The translations under genes were made by a program, and so were the position numbers. A stretch of DNA of 64,000 nucleotides from Herbaspirillum sp. LeCh32-8 (GTDB taxonomy: Bacteria > Pseudomonadota > Gammaproteobacteria > Burkholderiales > Burkholderiaceae_D), in contig NZ_JAGIPZ010000002.1 in NCBI RefSeq assembly GCF_017814915.1, positions 90,984-154,983 of the forward strand, written 5' to 3'. Positions 17,893 through 25,864 of this stretch are shown in pieces. The notes under the pieces were generated by a model. It was not told the origin of the DNA. It did no database searches and saw only the letters and a list, made by a program, of their open reading frames with translations. The first letter of the stretch is position 1. Each line of letters starts with the position of its first letter.

Positions 17893-19140
17893 ATGACGAC
17901 AAGCACATCCAAGCCCGGCCCGCTGGCCGGCATCAAGGTGCTCGAACTGGGCACGCTGATCGCAGGCCCGTTCTGCTCGCGCATGCTGGCCGAGTTCGGC
18001 GCCGAGGTTATCAAGGTCGAGGCGCCCGGCAACGGCGACCCGCTGCGCCAATGGCGCGTGCTCAAGGACGGCACCTCGCTGTGGTGGTCGGTGCAGGCGC
18101 GCAACAAGAAGAGCATCACCCTTAACATGAAGGACGAACGGGCCCAGGACATCGCCAGGAAGCTGGCGCTGGAAGCCGACGTCATCATCGAGAACTACCG
18201 TCCCGGCGTGCTGGAGAAATGGAACCTCGGTTACGAAGACCTGAAGAAGCTGAACCCCGCCACCATCATGGTGCGCCTGTCGGGCTACGGTCAGACCGGC
18301 CCGCTGCGTGACCTGCCGGGATTCGGCGCCATCGGCGAATCGATGGGCGGCATCCGCTACGTGTCGGGGCATCCGGATCGTCCTCCGGTGCGCATCGGCA
18401 TCTCCATCGGCGACTCCATCGCCGCGCTGCACGGCGTGATCGGCGCCATGATGGCGCTGCGCCACCGCGACGCCACCGGCGGTCGCTGGAACGGCAAGGC
18501 CGGCGCCGACTGCGTGGCAGGGCAGGGCCAGATGGTGGACGTGGCCTTGTACGAGGCCGTGTTCAACATGATGGAATCGATGGTGCCGGAGTTCGATCAC
18601 GCCGGCGTCATCCGTGAACGCACCGGCGGCGCGCTGCCTGGCATCGTGCCCTCGAACACCTACACCACCGGCGACGGCAAGAACATCGTCATCGCCGGCA
18701 ACGGCGACGCCATCTTCAAGCGCCTGATGGCGGCCATCGGTCGTGACGACATGGCCAATGACCCGGGCCTGGCGCGCAACGACGGGCGGGTGCCGCGCAC
18801 CGAAGAGATCGATATCGCCATCCAGCAATGGTGCGACACGCAGACCATCGACGCGGCGCTGGCGACCCTGCAGGGCGCCGATGTCCCGGTGGGCAAGATC
18901 TACTCGGTCAAGGACATGATGACCGACGCGCAATTCCTGGCGCGCGGCATGTTCGAGCAGCACCAGTTCGCCGACGGCACGCCGGTCAAGCTGCCGGGCA
19001 TCACGCCCAAGCTGTCCGAGACGCCCGGCCAGACCAAATGGCTGGGGCCGGAGCTGGGCGCCCACAGCGATGAAATCCTGCAGACGCTGGGGTATGATGA
19101 AGCCCAAATAAAACGGCTGCGCGACGAAGGCGTCGTCTGA
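17893..19140 (+). CDS. CaiB/BaiF family (class III) CoA-transferase
   Basis: 415-residue class III CoA-transferase. It starts with the family pattern GIKVLELGTLIAGPFCSRML, followed by EVIKVEAPGNGDP, the region DVIIENYRPGVLEKWNLGYE near residue 95 that contains catalytic-region residues, and GQMVDVALYEAVF near 213. These enzymes move CoA between a donor acyl-CoA and a carboxylate through enzyme-bound anhydride intermediates. The acceptor cannot be predicted. It lies 117 bases before an ABC transporter of the NitT/TauT class, so activation of an imported carboxylate is a reasonable inference. Confidence 0.9.
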   Translation: MTTSTSKPGPLAGIKVLELGTLIAGPFCSRMLAEFGAEVIKVEAPGNGDPLRQWRVLKDGTSLWWSVQARNKKSITLNMKDERAQDIARKLALEADVIIENYRPGVLEKWNLGYEDLKKLNPATIMVRLSGYGQTGPLRDLPGFGAIGESMGGIRYVSGHPDRPPVRIGISIGDSIAALHGVIGAMMALRHRDATGGRWNGKAGADCVAGQGQMVDVALYEAVFNMMESMVPEFDHAGVIRERTGGALPGIVPSNTYTTGDGKNIVIAGNGDAIFKRLMAAIGRDDMANDPGLARNDGRVPRTEEIDIAIQQWCDTQTIDAALATLQGADVPVGKIYSVKDMMTDAQFLARGMFEQHQFADGTPVKLPGITPKLSETPGQTKWLGPELGAHSDEILQTLGYDEAQIKRLRDEGVV

Positions 19141-19257
19141 CAAGGTAACCTGAATACAGGTGCAACACAGGGAGGAGCCGACGAGGGTCGTGGTCTTCCC
19201 TGCGCCTGATGAAGCCGCAAGATGCAACACCCATCCACGATACCCGGAGGAGACACA

Positions 19258-20295
19258 ATGAAATTCAGCTGGAAGCAGTTGGCAATCGCCGGAGGCCTGT
19301 TCCTGGCCGGCTACTTTTCGTTCAACGGCAGCGCAGGCGCGCAAGCGCTGGAAAAGCCCAAGGTCTCGATCGCCGTGGGCGGCAAGAACCTGTTCTACTA
19401 CCTGCCCCTGACCATCGCCGAGCAGCTCGGCTACTTCAAGGATGAGGGCCTGCAGGTCGAGATCTCCGACTTCGCCGGCGGCGCCAAGGCTCTGCAGGCC
19501 ATGGTGGGCGGCAGCGCCGACGTGGTGTCGGGCGCCTATGAGCACACCATCCTGATGCAGGTGAAGAACCAGGCCATCACCGCCTTCGTGCTGCAAGGCC
19601 GCGCGCCGCAGATCGTGCTGGCGGCCAACAACAAGACCATGCCCAACTTCAAGGGCATCGCCGACCTCAAGGGCAAGAAGATCGGCGTCACCGCGCCGGG
19701 TTCGTCGACCAGCATCATGGCCAGCTACGTGCTGGCCAAGGCCGGCCTGAAGCCGACCGACGTTTCCTTCATCGGCGTGGGCGCCGCCGCCGGCGCGATC
19801 TCGGCAATCCGTTCCGGCCAGATCGACGCCATCGCCAACCTCGACCCGGTGATCTCCATGCTGGAACAGCACAACGAGATCAAGACCATCGCCGACACCC
19901 GCACCCTGAAGGACACCAACGACGTCTTCGGCGGCCCGATGCCGGCAGCGACGTTGTACGCACCGGCGGCCTTCATCCAGAAGTATCCGAACACTACCCA
20001 GGCGCTGACCAACGCCATGGTGCGCGCGCTGAAGTGGATTCAGAAGGCCGGCCCCGGCGACATCATCAAGGCCGTGCCGGAAAGCTACCTGCTGGGCGAC
20101 CGTTCGCTCTACATCGACGCCTTCATGAAGGTGCGCCAGGCGATGTCGCCGGACGGCTACTTCCCGCCGGGCGGCCCGGACACCGCGCTGCGCACGCTCA
20201 AGGCCTTCGACGCCTCGGTGGCCGACAAGCAGGTGGATCTGTCCAAGACCTTCACCAACTCGTTCGCGCAGAAGGCCAACGCCAAGTACAAGTAA
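19258..20295 (+). CDS. ABC transporter substrate-binding protein, NitT/TauT (SsuA) type
   Basis: 345-residue periplasmic protein with a signal peptide (about 1-29, ending GSAGAQ). The mature part has the SsuA/THI5-like layout: KVSIAVGGKNLFYYLPLTIA, then LGYFKDEGLQVEI and GGAKALQAMVGGSADVVSGA. ATG 19258 follows CCGGAGGAG. It captures the substrate of the transporter encoded by the next two genes. Family members bind nitrate, taurine, sulfonates, pyrimidine precursors or aromatic acids, and the ligand here is not determinable. A GNRA-loop hairpin follows, before the ATPase gene. Confidence 0.88.
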   Translation: MKFSWKQLAIAGGLFLAGYFSFNGSAGAQALEKPKVSIAVGGKNLFYYLPLTIAEQLGYFKDEGLQVEISDFAGGAKALQAMVGGSADVVSGAYEHTILMQVKNQAITAFVLQGRAPQIVLAANNKTMPNFKGIADLKGKKIGVTAPGSSTSIMASYVLAKAGLKPTDVSFIGVGAAAGAISAIRSGQIDAIANLDPVISMLEQHNEIKTIADTRTLKDTNDVFGGPMPAATLYAPAAFIQKYPNTTQALTNAMVRALKWIQKAGPGDIIKAVPESYLLGDRSLYIDAFMKVRQAMSPDGYFPPGGPDTALRTLKAFDASVADKQVDLSKTFTNSFAQKANAKYK

Positions 20296-20337
20296 GGCAG
20301 GCGAGGGCAGCCGGATTCCCATCCGACGCGAACCAGA

Positions 20338-20365
20338 CACAAATGCCCGGCAACGGGCATTTGTG
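20338..20365 (+). promoter_or_regulatory. Intercistronic hairpin between binding protein and ATPase genes
   Basis: A 12-bp perfect stem with loop GCAA (GNRA type) and no T-tract lies 43 bases after the binding-protein stop. It resembles the RNA-stabilising hairpins that let the binding protein be made in excess of the membrane parts of ABC transporters. Confidence 0.6.
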
Positions 20366-20495
20366 CATCTGACGCGGCAACAAGCCCTCCCGGTCATTCA
20401 TGCATGACCTGCAGCATCGGCAATATCAGCAGCACCCCAGGCAAGCCGGAACCACCACGCAACAACAACCGGGCGCAGCGCCGGCCCAGACAGTC

Positions 20496-21305
20496 ATGAC
20501 TCCAGCACTCCATTTCGACGACATCACCTGCACCTTCGTATCGAAGGATGACCGATCGCAGCGCTACACCGCGGTCGCCAACACCACCCTGGCGATCGCG
20601 CCCGGCGAATTCGTTTCCGTGGTCGGTCCGACCGGCTGCGGCAAGTCCACGCTATTGAACGTCGGCGCCGGCCTGCTGCACCCGTCCTCGGGCAGCGTCA
20701 AGGTGTTCGGCGAACCGCTGACCGGCATCAACAAGCGCGCCGGCTACATGTTCCAGGCCGAAGCGTTGATGCCCTGGCGCAGCGCGCTGCAAAACGTGAT
20801 CGCCGGCCTGCAATACCGCGGCCACAGCGAGAAGGAGGCCGAGCAGCTGGGCGAGCAATGGCTGGCGCGCGTGGGCCTGCAAGGCTTCGGCGACCGCTAT
20901 CCGCACCAGCTCTCGGGCGGCATGCGCAAGCGCGTGGCGCTGGCGCAGACCTTGATCCTCGACCCCGACATCATCCTGATGGACGAGCCCTTCTCCGCGC
21001 TCGACATCCAGACCCGCCAGCTGATGGAAAACGAAGTGCTGGACCTGTGGAACGCCAAGAAGAAAGCCGTGCTCTTCATCACCCACGACCTGGACGAGGC
21101 CATCGCCATGTCGGACCGCGTGATCGTGCTGGCCGCCGGTCCCGGCACCCATCCCATCGGTGAATTCAAGATCGACCTGCCGCGCCCGCGCGACGTGGCC
21201 GAGATCCGCATGCATCCGCGTTTCGTGGAACTGCACCAGCAGATCTGGGACGTCCTGCGCGATGAAGTGCTCAAGGGCTATCAACAACAGAAGCGCGCAG
21301 CGTAA
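20496..21305 (+). CDS. ABC transporter ATP-binding protein, NitT/TauT type
   Basis: 269-residue ABC ATPase from the ATG at 20496. Walker A is GPTGCGKST, the Q-loop sits in MFQAEALMPWRS, the signature is LSGGMRKR and Walker B is IILMDEPFSALD, with H-loop THDLDEA. It resembles SsuB/TauB. An upstream in-frame ATG at 20400 would add 32 Gln-rich residues; neither start has a clear ribosome site, so the start is uncertain. It powers the permease encoded 21 bases downstream. Confidence 0.9.
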   Translation: MTPALHFDDITCTFVSKDDRSQRYTAVANTTLAIAPGEFVSVVGPTGCGKSTLLNVGAGLLHPSSGSVKVFGEPLTGINKRAGYMFQAEALMPWRSALQNVIAGLQYRGHSEKEAEQLGEQWLARVGLQGFGDRYPHQLSGGMRKRVALAQTLILDPDIILMDEPFSALDIQTRQLMENEVLDLWNAKKKAVLFITHDLDEAIAMSDRVIVLAAGPGTHPIGEFKIDLPRPRDVAEIRMHPRFVELHQQIWDVLRDEVLKGYQQQKRAA

Positions 21306-21326
21306 TCAGAGGCGAGAGTCAGCAAC

Positions 21327-22178
21327 ATGTGGAAATTACTGAAACCCAATCACAAGAACATCCGATTCTGGCAACTGCTGGTGCTGGTGGTGGTGCTGGC
21401 CGTGTGGCACATCGCCACGCGCAACCCGCAGACCGCCTTCTTCTTCGGCGAGCCGATCAAGGTCGCGCAACGCATCTGGGAGTGGTTTACCGTCGGCAGC
21501 GGTTCGCTCGAAGTCGGCTTCGGCGACACCACCTTCTTCACGCTCAGCTTCCCGGCAGAGATCTATTCGCACCTGCTGGTCACCCTGACCGAAACCGTGC
21601 TGGCCTTCCTCATCGGCACCGTCTCGGGCCTGGGCGTCGGTCTGTGGCTGGCGCTGTCGCCGACGGCGTCCGCCATCCTCGATCCCTACGTGAAGGCGGC
21701 CAATTCCATGCCGCGCGTGATCCTGGCGCCGATCTTCGCCATGTGGTTCGGCCTGGGCATCTGGTCCAAGGTCGCACTGGCAGTCACCTTGGTGTTCTTC
21801 ATCGTGTTCTTCAACGTCTACCAGGGCGTCAAGGAAGTCAGCCCGGTGGTGCTGGCCAATGCCCGCATGCTGGGCGCCAACGCGCGTCAGCTGCTGCGCA
21901 CGGTCTACCTGCCGTCAGCCACCTCGTGGGTGTTCTCCAGCCTGCACACCTCGATCGGCCTGGCCTTCGTCGGCGCCGTGGTGGGTGAGTACCTGGGCTC
22001 GGCGCGCGGCGTCGGCTACCTGATCCTGCAGGCCGAAGGCACGTTCGACATCAACACAGTCTTCGCCGGCATCGTCGTGTTGACGGTGTTCGCGCTGGTG
22101 CTGGACCTGGCCGTGGCAGTGATCGAGAAGCGCCTGATGAAGTGGCAGCCCAAGAGCGGCGAGACCGAGAAGCTCTGA
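21327..22178 (+). CDS. ABC transporter permease, NitT/TauT type
   Basis: 283-residue inner-membrane permease of the BPD_transp_1 family with about six hydrophobic segments. The EAA-like loop is recognisable around LANARMLGANARQLLRTVYLP (about 172-192), which docks the ATPase. It completes the three-gene transporter started at 19258. A strong bidirectional terminator follows at 22205-22241. Confidence 0.9.
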   Translation: MWKLLKPNHKNIRFWQLLVLVVVLAVWHIATRNPQTAFFFGEPIKVAQRIWEWFTVGSGSLEVGFGDTTFFTLSFPAEIYSHLLVTLTETVLAFLIGTVSGLGVGLWLALSPTASAILDPYVKAANSMPRVILAPIFAMWFGLGIWSKVALAVTLVFFIVFFNVYQGVKEVSPVVLANARMLGANARQLLRTVYLPSATSWVFSSLHTSIGLAFVGAVVGEYLGSARGVGYLILQAEGTFDINTVFAGIVVLTVFALVLDLAVAVIEKRLMKWQPKSGETEKL

Positions 22179-22204
22179 GCGCATGGCGCAAGCTGAGGGA
22201 TGTT

Positions 22205-22241
22205 AAAAAAAGAGGCGGACATTTGTCCGCCTCTTTTCATT
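22205..22241 (+). terminator. Intrinsic terminator after the ABC permease gene
   Basis: A 10-bp core stem GAGGCGGAC/GTCCGCCTC with A-tract before and T-tract after, so it could work in both directions. It lies 27 bases after the permease stop. Confidence 0.92.
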
Positions 22242-22819
22242 TGCGCCGCATGGATGCACTGCCGTGCAGCTTTTCAAATTTGTGCCTTCCTGCATGATCG
22301 TTACGACATTCGGATAACGCCATGCTCGGAACGGCGGTTGCGAACCGTGGCTCAACGGATCCCTCTTGGGTTTCAAACTTTTGATGGAAGAGTTGCCATT
22401 CATCAAAAGTTGCTCTTGGGCCTTATCGGGAATCAGGCAAGTCATCAATCACGCACTTTTTATTCATTAAGAAGGGAAAAGAGGGGGCCATGCATGAGCT
22501 TTCTCTGTGTTCTTGGGAAGAACGTGCAGGGGATGCGACTATGTTCCACGGCATGAGAATGAATGCGCCGGTAGAGGCACCCGTACGCCATTTTTGGATG
22601 GCGAAATATTTCTGTTGCTGATTTGATATTTCATTATTTTTAATGTTTTTCCTGAATGAACCCGTGGACATGCCCGGTTAAAATACTTGTCACATCAGGC
22701 TATAAGATGTCCGTGTCGCAAGATCGTCGGCCACAACCGCGTCGCGCCGCACAAGGACTGCCATCACACGATCAGGTTGCCGGCCGGGACGAGCCGGCAA
22801 TGACCGGGGGAAGCGCGCA
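22242..22819 (+). other. AT-richer intergenic region before the PAS-GGDEF-EAL gene
   Basis: 578 bases with visibly lower G+C than the neighbours and no supported gene. It contains an 11-bp inverted repeat (AACTTTTGATG at 22376-22386 and CATCAAAAGTT at 22401-22411) flanked by two copies of CTCTTGGG at 22363-22370 and 22413-22420. The right part (22600-22720) is very AT-rich and likely contains the promoter of the downstream gene. Confidence 0.5.
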
Positions 22820-24916
22820 ATGGCGCAGCAAGACGATTTAACCGAATACTCTTCAGAAGCCACCTATAAGTTGCTGGTGCAGGGCGTCACCGACTACGCG
22901 ATCTATCTGCTGCGTCCCGATGGCGTGGTGGCCAACTGGAACGCCGGCGCCCAACGCTTCAAGGGCTATGCCGCCGATGACATCATCGGCCGCCACTTTT
23001 CCACCTTCTATGCCGCCGCCGAGCGCGACGCCGGCCTGCCGCAGCGCGGGCTGGAAACCGCGCTGCGCGAGGGCCGCTTTGAAGGCGAGGGCTGGCGCAT
23101 CCGCAAGGACGGCTCGCGCTTCTGGGCGCACGTGGTGATCGATCCCATCTACCGCGACAACGGCGAGCTGCTGGGCTACGCCAAGATCACCCGCGACTGT
23201 ACCGAGCAGATGAACATGAAGGAGGCGCTGCGCGACACCGAGAACCGCTTCCGCCTGCTGGTGGAGGGCATCACCGACTACGCCATCTACATGCTCAATC
23301 CCGACGGCACCGTGGCCAACTGGAACGCCGGCGCCCAGCGCGCCAAGGGCTATCTCGACAGTGAGGTGGTGGGGCGCCATTTCTCGCTCTTCTATGGCGA
23401 GGACGACAAGGCCGCCGGCCTGCCCGCCAAGAACCTCGCCATTGCGCTCAACGAAGGCAAGTTCGAGGACGAAGGCTGGCGTTTCCGCAAGGACGGCTCG
23501 CGCTTCTGGGCGCACGTGGTGATCGACCCCATCTATCGCGACAATGGCGAGCTGCTGGGCTTCGCCAAGATCACCCGCGACCGCACCGAACAGCTGGAAA
23601 GCCGCGAGAAGATCATCTACCTCGCCCGCCACGACGCCATGACCGGCCTGCCCAACCGCCTGCAGTTCCTGGAGCGGCTGGACGAAGCCATGGCCACGCT
23701 GCGCCCGGGCGAGCAGGAGCTCGCCGTCATCAGCATCGACCTCGACCGCTTCAAGGAGATCAACGACGCCTTCGGCCACGCCCTGGGCGACCAGGTGTTG
23801 TGCGAGCTGGCGCGCCGCATGAAGGCGCTCTCGGGCGAGGGCGAACTGGTGGCGCGCTTGGGCGGCGACGAATTCGTGGCCTGCAAGGTGTTCCGCCAGG
23901 AGCGCGCGCTGGCCGATTTCATTACCCGCCTGTACCGCGCGCTGACCACCGTGCTGCACCTGGCCCAGACCGATATGGCGCCTGGCGCCAGCCTGGGCGT
24001 GGCGATGTATCCCGGCGACGCCGAGGACCGCGCACAACTGCTCAACAACGCCGACCTGGCGATGTACCGCGCCAAGAAGAGCTTGGGTGAAAAGATCTGC
24101 TTCTATGAAGCCAACATGGACGAAGTCTCGCGCGCGCGCCGCACCATGGCGCGCGACATCTGGAGCGCGTTGGAGAGTGGCCAGTTCTTCCTGAACTACC
24201 AGATCCAGCGTTCGGTCAACAGCGACGAAGTCACCGGCTACGAAGTGCTGCTGCGCTGGAACCATCCGGTGCACGGACTGGTGTCGCCGGCGGTGTTCAT
24301 CCCGATTGCCGAGGAATGCGGCGCCATCGGCGCCATCGGCGACTGGGTGCTGGAGCACGCCTGCCGGGAGGCGGCGCAGTGGGACCTGCAGCCGCGCATC
24401 GCGGTCAACCTGTCGGCGGTGCAGCTGTCCAACGCCGCCCTGGTGGACAAGGTGCGCTCGGTGCTCGCCGCCACCGGCCTGCCAGCCTCGCGCCTAGAGC
24501 TGGAGGTCACCGAAACCGCCATCATCGTCGACCGCGATCGCGCGCTGCATCTGCTGCAGCAGCTCAAGGCCATGGGCGTCACCATCGCCATGGACGACTT
24601 CGGCAGCGGCTATTCCTCGCTGGAAACGCTGCGCTCCTTCCCATTCGACAAGATCAAACTGGACCGCAGCTTCATCAAGGAGCTGGAAACCAGCAAGCAG
24701 GCCAAGGCCTTCGTGCGCGCCATCCTGGCGCTGGGTCACAGCCTGAACGTGTCGGTGTTGGCCGAAGGGGTGGAGACGGAAGAACAGCGCGCCATCCTTG
24801 AGCAGGAGGGCTGCCATGAAGGGCAGGGCTTCCTATTTGGTCGCCCGGCCACGCTGCAAAGCCTGGCCGAGCAGGACGTGATCAGCCTGCCGGTGGACCA
24901 GCAGCGCAGCGCCTGA
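22820..24916 (+). CDS. PAS-PAS-GGDEF-EAL cyclic-di-GMP signalling protein
   Basis: 698-residue cytoplasmic protein. Two almost identical PAS domains with their PAC parts cover about 13-130 and 147-264; shared strings include VANWNAGAQR and SRFWAHVVIDPIYRDNGELL. A GGDEF domain follows with an intact GGDEF motif near 348. The EAL domain starts about 440; its signature reads EVLLR near 475 (Val for Ala), while DDFGSGYSS, KLDRSFIKEL and AEGVETEEQ are intact. Both synthesis and breakdown of cyclic-di-GMP look possible. No transmembrane segment is seen, so the PAS pair probably senses an internal ligand or redox state. Confidence 0.92.
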   Translation: MAQQDDLTEYSSEATYKLLVQGVTDYAIYLLRPDGVVANWNAGAQRFKGYAADDIIGRHFSTFYAAAERDAGLPQRGLETALREGRFEGEGWRIRKDGSRFWAHVVIDPIYRDNGELLGYAKITRDCTEQMNMKEALRDTENRFRLLVEGITDYAIYMLNPDGTVANWNAGAQRAKGYLDSEVVGRHFSLFYGEDDKAAGLPAKNLAIALNEGKFEDEGWRFRKDGSRFWAHVVIDPIYRDNGELLGFAKITRDRTEQLESREKIIYLARHDAMTGLPNRLQFLERLDEAMATLRPGEQELAVISIDLDRFKEINDAFGHALGDQVLCELARRMKALSGEGELVARLGGDEFVACKVFRQERALADFITRLYRALTTVLHLAQTDMAPGASLGVAMYPGDAEDRAQLLNNADLAMYRAKKSLGEKICFYEANMDEVSRARRTMARDIWSALESGQFFLNYQIQRSVNSDEVTGYEVLLRWNHPVHGLVSPAVFIPIAEECGAIGAIGDWVLEHACREAAQWDLQPRIAVNLSAVQLSNAALVDKVRSVLAATGLPASRLELEVTETAIIVDRDRALHLLQQLKAMGVTIAMDDFGSGYSSLETLRSFPFDKIKLDRSFIKELETSKQAKAFVRAILALGHSLNVSVLAEGVETEEQRAILEQEGCHEGQGFLFGRPATLQSLAEQDVISLPVDQQRSA

Positions 24917-24987
24917 GCGACAGTAGCCGGCAGCCCCGGCCAAAATCGCTTACGCTGCACGCTGTTGCTTTTACCGTGACGGCCTCC

Positions 24988-25864
24988 ATGAACGACATCC
25001 CGCAAGCGAACGCGCCAGCCGATGTATCACCCTACCAGTTGGACGCGCTGGCGCACCTGCTGCTGACCCACAAGAAGGTGCTGGTGCTGTCCGGCGCCGG
25101 CATCAGCACCGCCTCCGGCATTCCCGATTATCGCGACGACGACGGCGTGCGTCGCGGCCGCCTGCCCATCCAGGGCGATGAATTCCGTTCCTCCGAAGCC
25201 GCCCGCAAGCGCTATTGGGCGCGCAGCATGCTGGGCTGGCCGCGCCTGGCGCAGGCCCGGCCCAATGCCGCCCATCGCGCCATCGCCCAGCTGCAAGCCG
25301 GCGGCCATTTGTCCACCGTGCTGACGCAGAACGTCGACGGCCTGCACCAGCAAGCCGGCGCGCGATGTGATCGAGCTGCATGGCAGCATCCACGCCGTGC
25401 GTTGCCTGTCCTGCGGTACGGTTTATGAACGCGCCCAGATCCAGAACGAGCTGGAGCAATTCAACCCGGCGCTGGCCCGGGCCGAGGCGACGATCCTGCC
25501 CGACGGCGACGCCCAGCTGGAACCCGATGCCGACATTGCCTTCCATATCCCGGCCTGCAGCCGCTGCGGCGGCATGCTGCAGCCCGACGTGGTGTTCTTC
25601 GGCGACGGTGTGCCGGCGGCGCGCAGCGCCGAGGCCGAACAGGCCGCGCGCGCTTGCGACGCCATGCTGGTGGTCGGCACTTCGCTGATGGTGTTGTCTG
25701 GATTTCGCTTTGCGCGCATGGCGGCCGAGGCCGGCAAGCCGGTGGCCGCGATCAATCGCGGAGTGACGCGCGCCGACGCGTTGTTGACCTTCAAGATCGG
25801 GGCGTCTGCTGAAAGCGTTCTGCCGCAGCTGGCGACGCGAGTGCTGGCCGGGAAGAGCGCTTGA
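24988..25864 (+). pseudogene. NAD-dependent deacetylase (sirtuin/CobB type), frameshifted
   Basis: A SIR2-family coding sequence in two frames. The 5' part (24988 to about 25359) encodes LVLSGAGISTASGIPDYRD and TQNVDGLHQQAG. The 3' part continues one frame over from about 25361 with RDVIELHGS, the zinc cysteines CLSCG and CSRCGG, PDVVFFGD and VVGTSL. The break is at the GC-repeat GCGCGCG-like site 25357-25363 and is explained by loss of two bases or gain of one. Restoring the frame gives about 292 residues, a normal sirtuin length. It is either a recent mutation or a sequencing error. Its last 74 bases overlap the convergent MFS gene. Confidence 0.8.

Noticed and set aside
17815..20397. 860-residue open frame opposite the CoA-transferase and binding-protein genes
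   Set aside because: Shadow frame; no ribosome site and no family resemblance, while the plus-strand genes are well supported.
22242..22819. Insertion-sequence remnant
   Set aside because: The region is AT-richer and has a small inverted repeat, but no transposase fragment or terminal repeats could be identified.
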